Made by a program: the position numbers and the translations under genes | Shown here: piece after piece, positions 1 to 11,296 of the stretch | Position numbering within the stretch: position 1 is the stretch's first letter | Layout of the letters: each line of letters begins with the position of its first letter | Assembly: GCF_032362555.1 (NCBI RefSeq) | Contig: NC_083513.1 | Span: 7,564,001-7,628,000, forward strand | DNA: 64,000 nucleotides | Source of the DNA: Amyelois transitella | Taxonomy: Eukaryota > Arthropoda > Insecta > Lepidoptera > Pyralidae | Direction of reading: 5' to 3' | The notes under the pieces: model-generated | What the model was told of the DNA's origin: nothing | The model's database searches: none | The model's input: the letters and a program-made list of their open reading frames with translations, nothing else

Positions 1-914
1 TACCATACACTGAATTATTTTGATGAGGTTTTGGATTTTATTTAATTTTGAGATTTTGATCTAAATCACAGAATTTTCAAGAATATCTTCCTCTAAGCAA
101 ATCACTGTTGTCTTGTTGTTACAAACATGAATGACGTGACAATGACGTTTACCATAGACATTTTGGTCAAATGGCAATGGCCATGTTGCCATAAAGATTG
201 CTTAAGTGTGTGACAGACACTCAAGCTATAAATAAAAATGTATAAAAATCATACCGTAATAACCAAGTATTTATGATTTATATAATTTTTATTTTTGCTC
301 AAGCATTACCATCTGAGAAGAACACGTGTTATTTTCCCACAAATTGATCACAATCTATTATAGTGATAAGTTACGTAGACCAAATACGTTATAATCTTTT
401 TTGTTTTTGTCAGATATTACATTATATTCGACGAATTATTGAACTGATATTCGTTTCTACCCAGCTCAACGCAATTTTTTTTTCAGTATCTGTATATTTG
501 TGTTTCCCCTGTCGGCTTCATGGGGGAAAATATATAGAAATTATTTAATTTTGAAAATTTTACAGACTTCGTGTATATCGTAAAATTTTCAATATTTTCA
601 ACCGATAATATTATGAGTAAGTGGATTTAACTTGACCTATTATCATCATGGCTACAATAAAACTATTTTTTCGCAATACAAATATTTATTTTATTTGCCT
701 CGTTCACAATAATCAACACAGCTTTATAATTATATTACGTTGGTATGGTAGAGGTAGAAGATGAAATGTTATACAAAATAAAAATCTTGCTTTTAAGTGG
801 TTTCAATGTAAAAACGAAGCAATAACTGACGCTGCTGTCTTTGAGGACGGTTACAGCGCCTACAGCTTGTAGTGGCTTAAAAAGTGGCAAGTTATAAGTA
901 CTTAAGTAATAACA
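1..914. other. Gene-free 3' flank
   Basis: AT-rich sequence downstream of the saccharopine-dehydrogenase-like gene, which is read on the minus strand. I see no ORF that resembles a protein family and no RNA gene. The part next to the stop codon is probably the 3' untranslated region of that gene; TTTATT strings around 683-697 could read as AATAAA on the minus strand. Confidence 0.5.
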
Positions 915-3900
915 TCAACTGGATTCAATATCAAACTGCAAGCATTTTAATGTTTTTACTGTCTCTACGATATTGGTGCCATGAAAAGCAGCAGCCGGTG
1001 CTATTACACCACCCCTGTAAATTATAGAAAAAACTTATCAAAACGTTATTTTATTATTTGTTATTAATAAAATACGTACATATAAGTAAAAAATATAATT
1101 AGGTTATAAGTATAATAAACTAAAATTAAACGATACTAACCGAAATTAAATAGTACTTTTAATCATTATTTTATAACTATTCTATCATTAAGCCAAACAG
1201 CCGAACATGGCCTATCAGTCTTTTCACGAAGGAAAGACGTGTCTATGTGTATGTACCTATGTAAAATACATTTAGTATTTTAAAACATACCTACGTATAT
1301 TTCAAACTGAGAATGTTCTTCTTTCTTTGAATCTTTATATTTAGGATCAGTAATATTATTTATACAATGATTGACTTACTTTGGCATTTTTGATCTCTCT
1401 TTTAGAATTGTTAATGCTGATATTATCAACAAGGTTGATGTGGTTTCATATCCGGGATCAGATCCTGTTACCTGAAAATATAGGCCTTCACTTAGATTAT
1501 ATAACTGTTTTACGTGCTCATCAAAACCTCTTTGTATATAACATTTACTTGATGTTAAGTAAAGAAAATAATTATTATTGAGCGCCATACCTTTGCAATC
1601 ATTTTCTTCTGGATTCCATTTTTGTCCAGTCCCTTGCCAATAAAAGTCATTGTAAAAACAGTTTCACGAGCATTCTTGCTAGAAGGCCCTTTATGAGTAG
1701 CATAACCAGCCGAAAAAAGTCTAGGATGTTTAATTAATAAATTTCTGAAACACTTCAATCTTGACATGTAATAATAGGAAAATATCGCTGTTGTGACGAC
1801 AATAATTTGAAGGAAACAAGGCATTGTGGCGTACATCTTAAAATGGTAAGGCTTAGCACCTTCAGATTTTTGCAGATACCTTTCAGATATGTCAATTACG
1901 TCTGCATCGGGTCCCGGGTATGTAAACCAAACTTTACGATTATGCACGTGGAAAAGCGACCTAAAATTGAAAACCTTATTTACTAAATATCTTTTTACTT
2001 AACTCAAAGTCAAAATACACTCATGATTACTAATTATTTTTTTTCTAATAACCCACCTCTTTAATTCCTGTGGTTCAGGCTCATAGGGATTTTCCGGAAA
2101 CAATTCATTCTTCAATTGTGCATGCTCAGGCAGTTTGTGGAAAACATGAATCATTGATTCCCAAGTTCCAGAATTTATGAGGCAGTTGTTTGCCCATGGT
2201 ACATATGCGCGCAAAGGAATGTCCAGTCTGGTGTAACATTGTACACTTTTTAGAGTGCCTGTAAATTAAATAAGACTTCAACGGGTGAATTGTAAAATTA
2301 TATATAGTTACCTATAGCTGCAATGCAAAATTCTCACCTTGAAAGTTATTTTCTAAATAAATTAATCCAGATGCAACAGGAATAGAAGAAAACCCGCAGG
2401 AAGGTATGATTAACACGTTGGCCTGTTCTGCCGATTTGTTATATTTTTTATAAATATCCAACATGTGCTAGAAAATCAAAAGGCTTGGTTTATTAAAAAT
2501 AATATATATCTTATGACCGAAATTCTAAACATGTTAATAACTTACATAAAGTTCTGCTGATATATCAACATAGTCTGTAGAATTTTCAATGCACGTCTTT
2601 ACTATAGGCTCACTAAGTATTGTGTTAGGACCCGTGCAGTTTATGACAATCTTTGTTCGACTTATCACATTTGATAAATCTCCAGAAAGAACGTCACAAA
2701 TAATAGTCGTAATTTCTGATGTACGAGCTCCTGAAAAAATAATATAAATTTCATAAAGGGTAAGGTTGTAACTTAGCTCGTTTTTAAAGAATTGTTAATC
2801 ACATTTACATGTGAATTCAAAATTTTTAGTACTTTTAATAATATATTTATGGTAAATCTTTACTTTTTTATTTATTGTTATTTACTTTTATATTATATTA
2901 AACACACTCTTGTAAACAGTCATAAGTTTACAAAAAGATCTCAATTCTAATGCATTTTCTAATTTTGCGAGCTTAAAGTGAGACTGTTATCGATGGTAGG
3001 TATGCTACACGAAAGAATATATTAGCGACCTGCATAGGTAGCAAAGTGTGCGTTAGAGACAAAATTTCTTATTGGTTTTGTATGTACTTTCTTGTGATAA
3101 AAAAAATTAAATAAAAGAGAAAAATTTCAGAAATTCCTGAAACCCTTAATAATATAAATGTTTCTTAAATTAAGTAACATCTAGGTATGCCAAATTTCAA
3201 ATTATTTTTTTAATGTTCATACAAATATAAATAATTATTCATACAAATTTTTAATTTTTAACCTTCTCCTTTAGCTTTCCCTTTCTACATTAGTATGAAT
3301 TCCATGAATTAAGATTCTGATCACGCGTATTTACTGTAGAGTCTATCTTACGTAACAAAATAGATTAAAGTGCATGTCAAGTGTGATTTTACGCGGTGCT
3401 CATTCACAATAATGATTATGTATGAAGCTAATTAAATAGTAATAAAGACGACTTGCCGCTGGATAAAATACTGGTTTTATTGGTATTAAATGTAATCACG
3501 GCATTCTTGTTACTGTCTTTATTGTAAAATGATTGGCTGTTCAGATTAGTTTAAATACGTCAGATTTGATTAAGTATATTTTATGATTTAGATCCTAGGG
3601 TCAGTTCAGATCAGTTGTTTAAATACAAAGAGGTTTAAAAATAATTGGTAAAAAATATTGCAGAAAAAAATTTACTAAAAAAAATTGCAAAAAAAATGAG
3701 CGTCCATACTTGTCTGTTAGAGAAGTAAAACATAGTGTGTGTTAATTGTTTTTCTTTCCGTTCACATTGTACCTAAAAGTTAATCAAGGGAAAGGGAAAC
3801 CTGAGATTCCTTATTCTTTAAGGCGATGGGTAACTGTAGCTGACAATCTGAATATCAAATAGCTAAACGTTAGTCTTGAGTCGAAAGTACAAAATTTAAA

Positions 3901-4249
3901 AGATAAATACAGTGAAACAAATGCTAACCATCCCAATAACAGAATTTCAGGTATGTAAACAACACCATGTCAATATTTTGGTATATAAACTATTATTTCA
4001 CATTGACATGGACGATAATTGTGACCTTAGATAATAAAAAAGCCATAACATTAATTATAACAATAATTAACACATACCGATGATTTCAAGTTCCTTCATC
4101 AAGTCGTTTATTTTTTCTTTCGACCGGCCACATATACCCCATTTTAAATGTGTATAATCCGGTAGTTTACACAACTTCACTAAATTAATTGCAGTATATT
4201 TTCCAGTAAAACCAGTAGCACCTAAAATAATAAAATCAAGTCTTTCCAT
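915..4249 (-). CDS. SCCPDH: Saccharopine dehydrogenase-like oxidoreductase
   Basis: Seven exons on the minus strand, all with GT/AG borders and matching phase: 4249-4078, 2730-2546, 2467-2338, 2258-2057, 1960-1591, 1471-1380 and 1014-915. Together they make 416 codons plus TGA, close to the roughly 430 residues usual for the family. The N-terminus has a Rossmann dinucleotide-binding start (ILGATGFTGKYTA, about residues 8-20), then CGRSKEK. Later family blocks are INCTGP, CIENSTDYVDIS, PSCGFSSIP and, near the end, VTGSDPGYETT. A hydrophobic segment in exon 5 (FLQIIVVTTAIF) fits the membrane-proximal helix known in the animal proteins. The animal family is found on lipid droplets and mitochondria and has no firmly proven reaction; it is not the lysine-pathway enzyme proper. 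Intron 1 is 1.35 kb; intron 6 holds a SINE-like fragment. Family assignment is firm, exact function is not. Confidence 0.9.
1179..1262 (+). repeat. SINE-like repeat, 3' fragment
   Basis: Diverged end of the window's commonest dispersed repeat, starting at ATTCTATCATTAAGCC and running into the ATGT-rich tail. It lies in intron 6 of the oxidoreductase gene. The full family is best seen at 5521-5762 and, inverted, at 35923-36184. Confidence 0.6.
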
Positions 4250-6347
4250 GTTAAAAACCCAAATAAGTAGTACAAAACTCTTTGAAAATGTTGTTCGTCG
4301 TAATTTTTCGTCGAATCACCTCTAAATTAAAACATCAAGTGAAGCAAGTTGCGGCATTGGCTTGGAATTTATGCAATATAATGTGTCAGTATAAAGACAA
4401 CAGAAACAGCCTCGACTCCTAGCCTTGCACACGTGTTGACCTCGAAAACAAGCAGCGAGTACAAGTAACTCTCCAATAATATTAATGGATACATTCACAC
4501 ATATGATGATACAACAACCATGTCGATATCTTACTGAAATACTTATTACCAGCTGTACCACCGCCCGCGACTTCGTTCGCCATATAAATTTCCTTACAAC
4601 CTCAATACATATATATAATGGCTGACTCCCATCGATCTGACACCCAAAAGGGGCAATCCCTTTAAACCATATTGGAAATTTAACCAGAAAATTTTTAATG
4701 TCATTAAAAGTTGCTTATTTAAGTATATTTAGTTAGGGACATGGTTTATAGACACCTCTGTAAATATTTAGAACTTTTGGGCACCTGCGTTTTTGTATAA
4801 TTTAGGTATTTTCAATATCTCGAATTAAATTAGTAAATGTACAATTTAAGTTTAATATTTCGATTGCGACTGTGATACACACATTTTATTAGTTAAGAAA
4901 AAGAAACATAAGGAGATAAATATGAAAAATTATAATAAGATATTGAAATTTTATTCTAGATGCTCTATTTTTTTAGTCTAATTCTATAATATTTAAGTGT
5001 TTTTTTCGTTACATATATATATATATATATATCATTTTAAATGCTTCAATTAATTGGTATAATGAATTTAAGAATTTTAATAATATTAAATCCTAATAAT
5101 TTTTCTTTACTAGACTACTTAGAGGGATGGGGACCCTAACCTTCTGAAGTGATTATAGTAGGAGTAGGTAGTAAGATATAATAAAATAGAATAGATTTAT
5201 TTTTAAAATTGGATATCACTTATTGACGTCAACATAACTTAAGTCTAATTAAATCTACTACGTAAGAGAAGCGGCGGAACAAACTACACTGCAGCATTAT
5301 CACCGGATGTAAATTTACAAAATAAAAGATCTCTTAAATCTAAATCGCGGACGAATGCACATTAAAAGAACGTACCTTCTACGTAAGTAAGTGCCAACCT
5401 AAAACCGTGACCACACGGGAACTCACACTTAAACTTATGGTCTTTCAGTTTACTTGAGCTTATATCATCTAAACTACGATAAGTTCGATGCCAATAAAAC
5501 CGATTTTAAATCTTAAAATCCCGGCACCAATACAAAAACGAATAGGAACACTCCATCTCTTTCCCATGGATGTCGTAAAAGGCGATTAAGGGATAGGCTT
5601 ACAAACTTGGGATTCTTTTTTAGGCAAAGGGCTAGCAACCTGTCAATATTTGAATCTCAATTCTATCATTAAGCCAAACAGCTGAACGTGGCCATTCAGT
5701 CTTTTCAGGACTGGTGGATCTGTCTACCCCGCAAGGGATATAGACGTGACCATATGTATGTTAAATCTTAAACCGGTGATATGCGCGTACTTACTCACGT
5801 CTTCATAGCTCGTCGAGTTTATTAGCGCGTATGTCACCTAAAGTATGCGTAAGAAAGAACGTTGCCGATCGAACCGGTTTGAAATTCTAACTCCGCGCGC
5901 GATTGTTAGCAGAGCCTCTTTCTTTCTTTGTAAAACGCGCGTTGGTCACCCGTTTTTTCTCAGTACTTGTCACTGTCGCTTGGTAGCTATCGCTATCACT
6001 GTTATGCTGTCAAAACTTGGAAAATAAAATGTCAGCCAGCAAGGCCATCTGTTTTGTTAACTTTTGTTGTGATGTGACTAAATAAATCCTTGCAAAGAGA
6101 ATATAACCACTACGTTTTTATATCCTTGTAATTGTATGGTTGCGTAGCGGGTAAGAATAAAAAAGCAAAACTTGCCAATCTAATCTGTCCTAGGTCCTGC
6201 ACGCTTGAGAGAAAGAGCCTTATTATAAAATATCAAGAAGACCTTTATGGGACTGAACAATACATACTTTACCAGCGTGTAAAAAATTAAAGGATTACCT
6301 ACATCTCATATTTCTTATGACACAGCTTTTTATGACTTAATGTGACT
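4250..6347. other. Intergenic region between divergent genes
   Basis: About 2.1 kb between the start of the oxidoreductase gene (-) and the start of PTRHD1 (+). It should hold both promoters, but I recognise no specific element. It contains an AT dinucleotide microsatellite near 5012-5031 and a nearly full SINE-like repeat at 5521-5762. The ORFs here have no family resemblance. Confidence 0.5.
5521..5762 (+). repeat. SINE-like dispersed repeat, near full length
   Basis: Begins CCGGCACCAATACAAAAA, passes through CATGGATGTCGTAAAAGGCG, GGCTAGCAACCTGTCA, TCATTAAGCCAAACAG and CCCCGCAAGGGATATAGACG, and ends in ATGTATG. Similar copies, in both orientations, recur at 8314, 28840, 33566/34957, 35923, 53074, 58804, 60708 and 61829. 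A short-repeat tail and many diverged copies are typical of retroposed elements. I infer a SINE-like or non-autonomous LINE-tail element; the family name cannot be given without a repeat library. Confidence 0.75.
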
Positions 6348-6939
6348 ATGTCTAGTCAAATAGTACAATATGTCCTACTACGAAGTGATTTGCTGAAGGA
6401 TTTGGGATGGTCTATTGGTGCACTTGTAGCCCAAGCCTGTCATGCTTCCACAGCAGTTTTACATTTGTATAGAGAAGATGAAGACACTATGAAATATCTA
6501 GATGACTTGGATAATATGCACAAAGTAGTTCTTGAGGTGAGTTAATAACAATTTATGGCCTACTTACTCATCAGAATTTAAGAACATAATTGCTAACATG
6601 TACCTACATTATATTTAGGTAAGTATCAAACAGTTGCAAGTATGGTTTGCACTAGGCAGGTCGCCAACTATTTTATTAAATTTCTTATGATGATTACTTT
6701 ATAAATTTTACGAACATGCTTGTAATTTTTTACAGGTCCCAAATGAAGATTCCCTCAAAAAGGTAGCCGAGAAATTAAAAGAAAATTCCATAGACCATAA
6801 ACTTTGGATAGAACAACCTGAAAATATACCTACATGCTTAGCTTTGAAGCCTTACCCTAAGGACCAAGTCAAGAAATATGTAGGAAAATTTAAGTTATAC
6901 AAAGCTACTTTGAGTAGTCATTCTACTGTATTATCCTAA
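6348..6939 (+). CDS. PTRHD1: PTRHD1, peptidyl-tRNA hydrolase domain protein
   Basis: Two exons, 6348-6536 and 6736-6939, both phase 0, give 130 residues; the human protein has 140. The ATG at 6348 is chosen because the in-frame GTG two codons earlier is not a usual eukaryotic start. The PTH2-like fold is visible in [14 protein letters not shown] (near residue 25), HKVVLEV at the exon junction, [25 protein letters not shown] and a short FKLYK C-terminus. Compared with true PTH2 enzymes, the GKG loop before the AQ..HA motif is changed to WSIGAL, as in other PTRHD1 proteins, so hydrolase activity should not be assumed. The 3' end faces LSM8, with 368 bp between the stop codons. Confidence 0.93.
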
Positions 6940-6948
6940 GTCTGTTAA

Positions 6949-6954
6949 AATAAA
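6949..6954 (+). terminator. Poly(A) signal of PTRHD1
   Basis: AATAAA ten bases after the PTRHD1 stop codon. It is the only canonical hexamer close to the stop on this strand and would give a very short 3' UTR. Confidence 0.6.
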
Positions 6955-7276
6955 ATTTATTTCAACTGCCCATTTGTAGTTAGTTTATTAGGTATAATTC
7001 TATTAAACATACTATTTATTGAAGGCCTGTTTTGTACATGTGGATTATGATAATTTCTCTTCCTCATGAATTAGTTTTCTTTCATCCTTAAGTATATTAG
7101 TGAGAAATAAATTAGACAATAAAAAAAACAAATTGCAATTTTAAGGCAATCTGTAAACCTGAAAATCTTCACGCTTAGATCTTCTAGAAAAATTAACTTC
7201 AGCATTCAAGTTTAACAACACTTCACTTTGTTAAGAACTAGTAGAAAAGAAACAGCCAATTATAAAAATATCCTTA

Positions 7277-7282
7277 TTTATT
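7277..7282 (-). terminator. Poly(A) signal of LSM8
   Basis: TTTATT on the plus strand reads AATAAA on the minus strand, 26 bases past the LSM8 stop codon. Confidence 0.6.
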
Positions 7283-7307
7283 ACATATTCTTATATAGTA
7301 GTTTTGG

Positions 7308-7598
7308 TCAGTGAACAATAGGGCCTAAAGGCTCTGCTTTTATATTGCCTAGATCCAATCTGCTGTCGATTGCTTCATCTATTTGTCCAACGACTGCAAT
7401 ATTATCTCCTCTTATGATGTGAAGTCCAAGAACAACTTGCGCTACTCCAGTTGACGAAGAGAACACTCTTTCATGCGATTCATCTAAAATAATGTTAATT
7501 GTTTGGTCGAAACCCTTCAAAGTGCCGATAAAATTTCGACCGTCTGAGGTTATGACGGACACAGTTTGGTTAACATAATTTTCAAGCCCCGAGGCCAT
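7308..7598 (-). CDS. LSM8: LSM8, U6 snRNA-associated Sm-like protein
   Basis: A single-exon ORF of 96 residues, exactly the length of human LSM8. It starts MASGLENYVNQTVSVITSDGR, the usual LSM8 opening. Sm1 covers roughly residues 8-45 (GTLKGFDQTINIILD, then HERVF); Sm2 is LGLHIIRGDNIAVVG. LSM8 distinguishes the nuclear LSM2-8 ring, which binds the U6 snRNA 3' oligo-U end and supports splicing, from the cytoplasmic LSM1-7 decay ring. There is no intron and no overlap with neighbours. Family and orthology are near certain. Confidence 0.96.
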   Translation of the reverse strand: MASGLENYVNQTVSVITSDGRNFIGTLKGFDQTINIILDESHERVFSSSTGVAQVVLGLHIIRGDNIAVVGQIDEAIDSRLDLGNIKAEPLGPIVH

Positions 7599-8313
7599 AG
7601 TTTGTGTGTGTTATTCACAGTTTATTAATAATAAGCACAAAACATTCAATATTAGTCCACTAACTAAAACTGAAAATATAAGTTCTGCTTTGCGTTCCAG
7701 TAAGCATTATTTTGTTTGATTGAATTTAATTGATTGTCAAATGTCAAATCCTTGACTGACTTTGACAACTAAAATGACATAACGATTCGCGTTTACTTTT
7801 TAATTTTGAAAGTGGTTTGGTAGGTAAACAAATAGTTTTCAGCGCAGCTATGCTACAATAATTTTCCAAAGAGAATGTAATCACTGCTCGTTAAATTACG
7901 ATTTACAAATTCTTGAAAGTATACTAAGCCCAGTTAAATCCAAGAGTCATGAGGCTTTTAATATCTGTGAGTCTTTTGGTTTTAAACGTTGGCGTGATGG
8001 TCACGTCGCCTGTTAAATTTATTACTACAATATATTAATATAGGTGTAGCTGGAGCAATGATTTGGCTCGACCTCGGCTAGGTGTTATGTTTAGGGCTCC
8101 GATGATGTTGTGTCGGAGTTTGTATATGTATATGCTCCAATCCGTGAAATCTTCGCTTTGGCGATTTGGACTTTTCGCTGTTTTTGACTGATAGCGTAGC
8201 GCAGTCACGGTTGTTGACTTGTGGCGAAGAGATGTCGCCACATTTGTAACAACAATTCGCCATGATCAGCATAATTTAGCAAAAGAGATGTTTTCACTGT
8301 TTCTAATTCAATC

Positions 8314-8418
8314 TTAATTCTATCATTAAGCCAAACAGCTGAACGTGGCCTATCAGTCTTTTTAAGACTGTTGGCTCTATCTACCCCGCAAGGGATATAG
8401 ACGTGATTATATATATGA
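8314..8418 (+). repeat. SINE-like repeat, 3' part
   Basis: Carries TCATTAAGCCAAACAGCTGA, GACTGTTGGCTCTATCTACC and CCGCAAGGGATATAGACG, ending in an AT-rich tail. Same family and orientation as the copy at 5521-5762; the 5' half is absent. Confidence 0.75.
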
Positions 8419-9578
8419 GTGTTTAAATATTTGGATATTTTGCGGAAGAGACATAACGACCAGGGGACAACATCAAAAATAATGAGATATTATGCGCATG
8501 AGTCTTTTTGGAAATAATTTCGCACCCGCGAATACAAAATCGGTCTAGTAGACTAAATTTGTCACAAGTCAAAAATTATCATCTTTATTGTTTTTTATAT
8601 TAGAATGGATACATATTATATTAATATGGATTTATTATTCTCAGATTAGGTGCCTTGTTTAATTGAAAATAACAATATTTCCTCTTCGTGTATATTTCAT
8701 GTTTTCTCTGGAAATATGTACTAGACATTACATTTATATACATTGGTATTCCTACAATGCGAATGATAAATAACATGAATCATATCTTTAAGAGCTTTCA
8801 CTAGCTAGTCAACTGGAATAAAACATAATAAAACAATAATATAGTTATTTACAAAACAAAATATCTAAAAAAAATATAGATATGACATTTAGTATCAAGT
8901 CACTAGAATATTTAAATTGAAAACAGAAATCTTGACTTTAAATATATTAAAATAATGAATTAATGTGAAGATTTACATATAAACACTAATATTGTCAAAA
9001 TCAATCCCTACTTTTGTTAAGTACTAATCACAGAAATTCATTATTTGTAAAATATATATATCGTATAAAGATCTGCCTCTCATGAATAAATGTTACAAAA
9101 AAATATTATGGAATCCTTTAAAATAATTGGTTTTGTTCATAAATAATCATAAATGTATGTTTCATTAACCATCTCAAATAAACATTTGAACCAGAAAGTT
9201 ATCTCAATCAATGTACAGTCTTCATCAAAACGGATATGTATGTTTGTGAATAGTTATAACATCAAAATCATTCCACTTGTCTCATTACATGGAGGATGAT
9301 TGAAACACGCAGAGCATGAACCCCAAAATACCAGTTGCTCCAACTTGTTCCTCAAAACATTACAAACATTTCATTTTTCCAAAATTGACTACTACTCAAT
9401 TGTGTGATATTCTCATAAATTGAGTAGCAGTCACTTTTGATCAACCTCTAGCCTGTCCATAAAAACGAAACAGACTTATTCCCCAAAACACTACAAACAT
9501 TTAATCTACACAAACTGTAATACAGTTAATTATCACATATTGTACAACGACTCGTCGTCTTGTATTATGGCTATATTT

Positions 9579-9630
9579 CTAGGAGTAGTCGTTATTGTTA
9601 GCGGTGCCCATCAGAACTACTTCTTGATGT
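9579..9630 (-). other. Possible orphan last exon (weak)
   Basis: On the minus strand a pyrimidine-rich tract ending in CAG at 9631 is followed by an open segment reading HQEVVLMGTANNNDYS and a TAG at 9581-9579. It would be a phase-2 acceptor. No upstream exons can be placed: the next sequence on this strand is the pogo-type element and then the carrier gene, which is complete. It could be the last exon of a gene split by the transposon, or chance. Confidence 0.15.
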
Positions 9631-10418
9631 CTGTAAAAATAAAAAAATAACGATATTATGCCGCGGTTATTAACGAACGGTACGGCATGTTTTATTTTCT
9701 AACTCAGAAGTAAACCAAGAAGGAGATAAAAGAGAAGACAACCCTGTCAATGATTGTGAATAATCCCGCTGAACACGTCCAGTGTAGTTAAATCTTACTA
9801 CTAGTAGTTATGTACTTATTTATTTTTAATAAATGACCATTTTACCGCATAATCTTACTAAACACTAAAACGCACTTGCGACAAGACTGTATGCGACCGC
9901 TTAACTTAAATTTAAGTAAGGTCGATGAGGGCTAAACCGTCATATTTTTTTGCAAGTTCATTTTGACAGACCGTAACTTGTGTTCTTATCTAGATATTTC
10001 AGATTTGATTAACGTAATCGATTTAGAATTTTATTGACTATTTGGATTGTTCTATATTAATACTATAAATATGCCTCTTACTTAGTTAAATTACGTTTTA
10101 AAAAAATATGTCGATAGACGGTTTTCCCCGCTGACTTGGGGCTAAATCGTCCAGCATCAATTTCTGTCATTTATAAATGGTTATTTTAAAAATAAACCCA
10201 TGCTTGACAGTCACATGCGAATGCCAAGCGAGTTTCTGCCTTACAGTTCTAGAAATAATAGTTAAATCGACTTTTACAAGCCAAATTATTTTTTTGGGGC
10301 TAATCCGTCATATTCCTACCATCAGAAGTAAACAACCTTTTTTAAGATTTTTTATATGAATAATTTCATTGCCATTTTACACAAGGCAATCAAAATAAAA
10401 CAACTCTTGCAGAAATCA

Positions 10419-11047
10419 ACACTTATATTATCTTTACATATATCTCAAACAATAAATGTTCAAATATTACGTACTTAGTATTCAGTAATCAGTCTTTCAG
10501 TTGTAATATTTGGTACGAAAAAAAAAAACAGAATTAAATGATATATTTTTTAGTATTCTGCGTCGTTATAATCATATCATGGAAGAAAACGGTTTGATCA
10601 CTTGATCATTGAACATATGATCAGTTCTTAATGTGACTTACACATTGAAATACAAAACTTTTTATTGCGATTATTCAGGTTTCAAAAAATTTTTTGCTTA
10701 AAATAAAGTATGAAACTGTATCAGAAGATGAATCACAGCTGTAAAGTTATTATATTATATATTTTTGCAACTATGATTGAAATTAAAGATAAACAAAACA
10801 CAAATATAACTCTAAGAAATGTGAAAAAACTTCAGTCTCAAAAACATAGTAAAGTTATTGTATTTAAATTTCAAAAGTAGGACTTGTTCATAAAAATATC
10901 TGTAACTTATAAATTGGCCGTGACACTTATATTATGTTTACATATATCTCAAACAGTAAATGTTCAAATATTACGTACTTAGTATTCAGTAATCAGTCTT
11001 TCAGTTGTAATATTTGGTACGAAAAAAAAACAGAATTAAAGGATATA
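10419..11047. repeat. Direct repeat pair of about 120 bp
   Basis: The segment around 10419-10542 recurs around 10923-11047 with few changes: both contain CATATATCTCAAACA, AATGTTCAAATATTACGTAC, TTCAGTAATCAGTCTTTCAG and TTTGGTACGAAAAAAA. The copies are direct, about 380 bp apart, and lie in the left non-coding part of the pogo-type element. They may come from an internal duplication. Confidence 0.85.
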
Positions 11048-11296
11048 CTTCTAACTTATATAATATAATCAGTGTAATGTATTTTTATGTACTATACTAC
11101 TAAAAAGTCTGTCGACAGGTATTTTTAATACCATTAATACCTAAACTCAACAAATTGTAGACTACTTATAAATGATATCCGCAATAAACAGTTCACAGTT
11201 TTAAAACAAGTTAACAAATAACAATCAAAAATAAGGTTTTTACTTGAATTAAATGTTGTATAATATGTAACATTTTCGACTTGAAATATGACGTTA

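Larger units (their letters stand above)
7599..9923. other. Intergenic stretch between LSM8 and the pogo-type element
   Basis: The first 250 bases should contain the LSM8 promoter. Two overlapping minus-strand ORFs at 8035-8272 resemble no family; the segment includes a short hairpin, GTGGCGA...TCGCCAC. A SINE-like fragment lies at 8314-8418. From 8420 to 9570 the sequence is AT-rich with no coding signal. A possible orphan terminal exon is listed separately at 9579-9630. Confidence 0.45.

Noticed and set aside
4322-4561. Minus-strand ORF rich in Cys and Ile upstream of the oxidoreductase
   Set aside because: Lies in the presumed promoter region and does not resemble a protein.
8035-8272. 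Two overlapping minus-strand ORFs
   Set aside because: No family resemblance, no clear splice sites, low-complexity composition; most likely repeat-derived noise.
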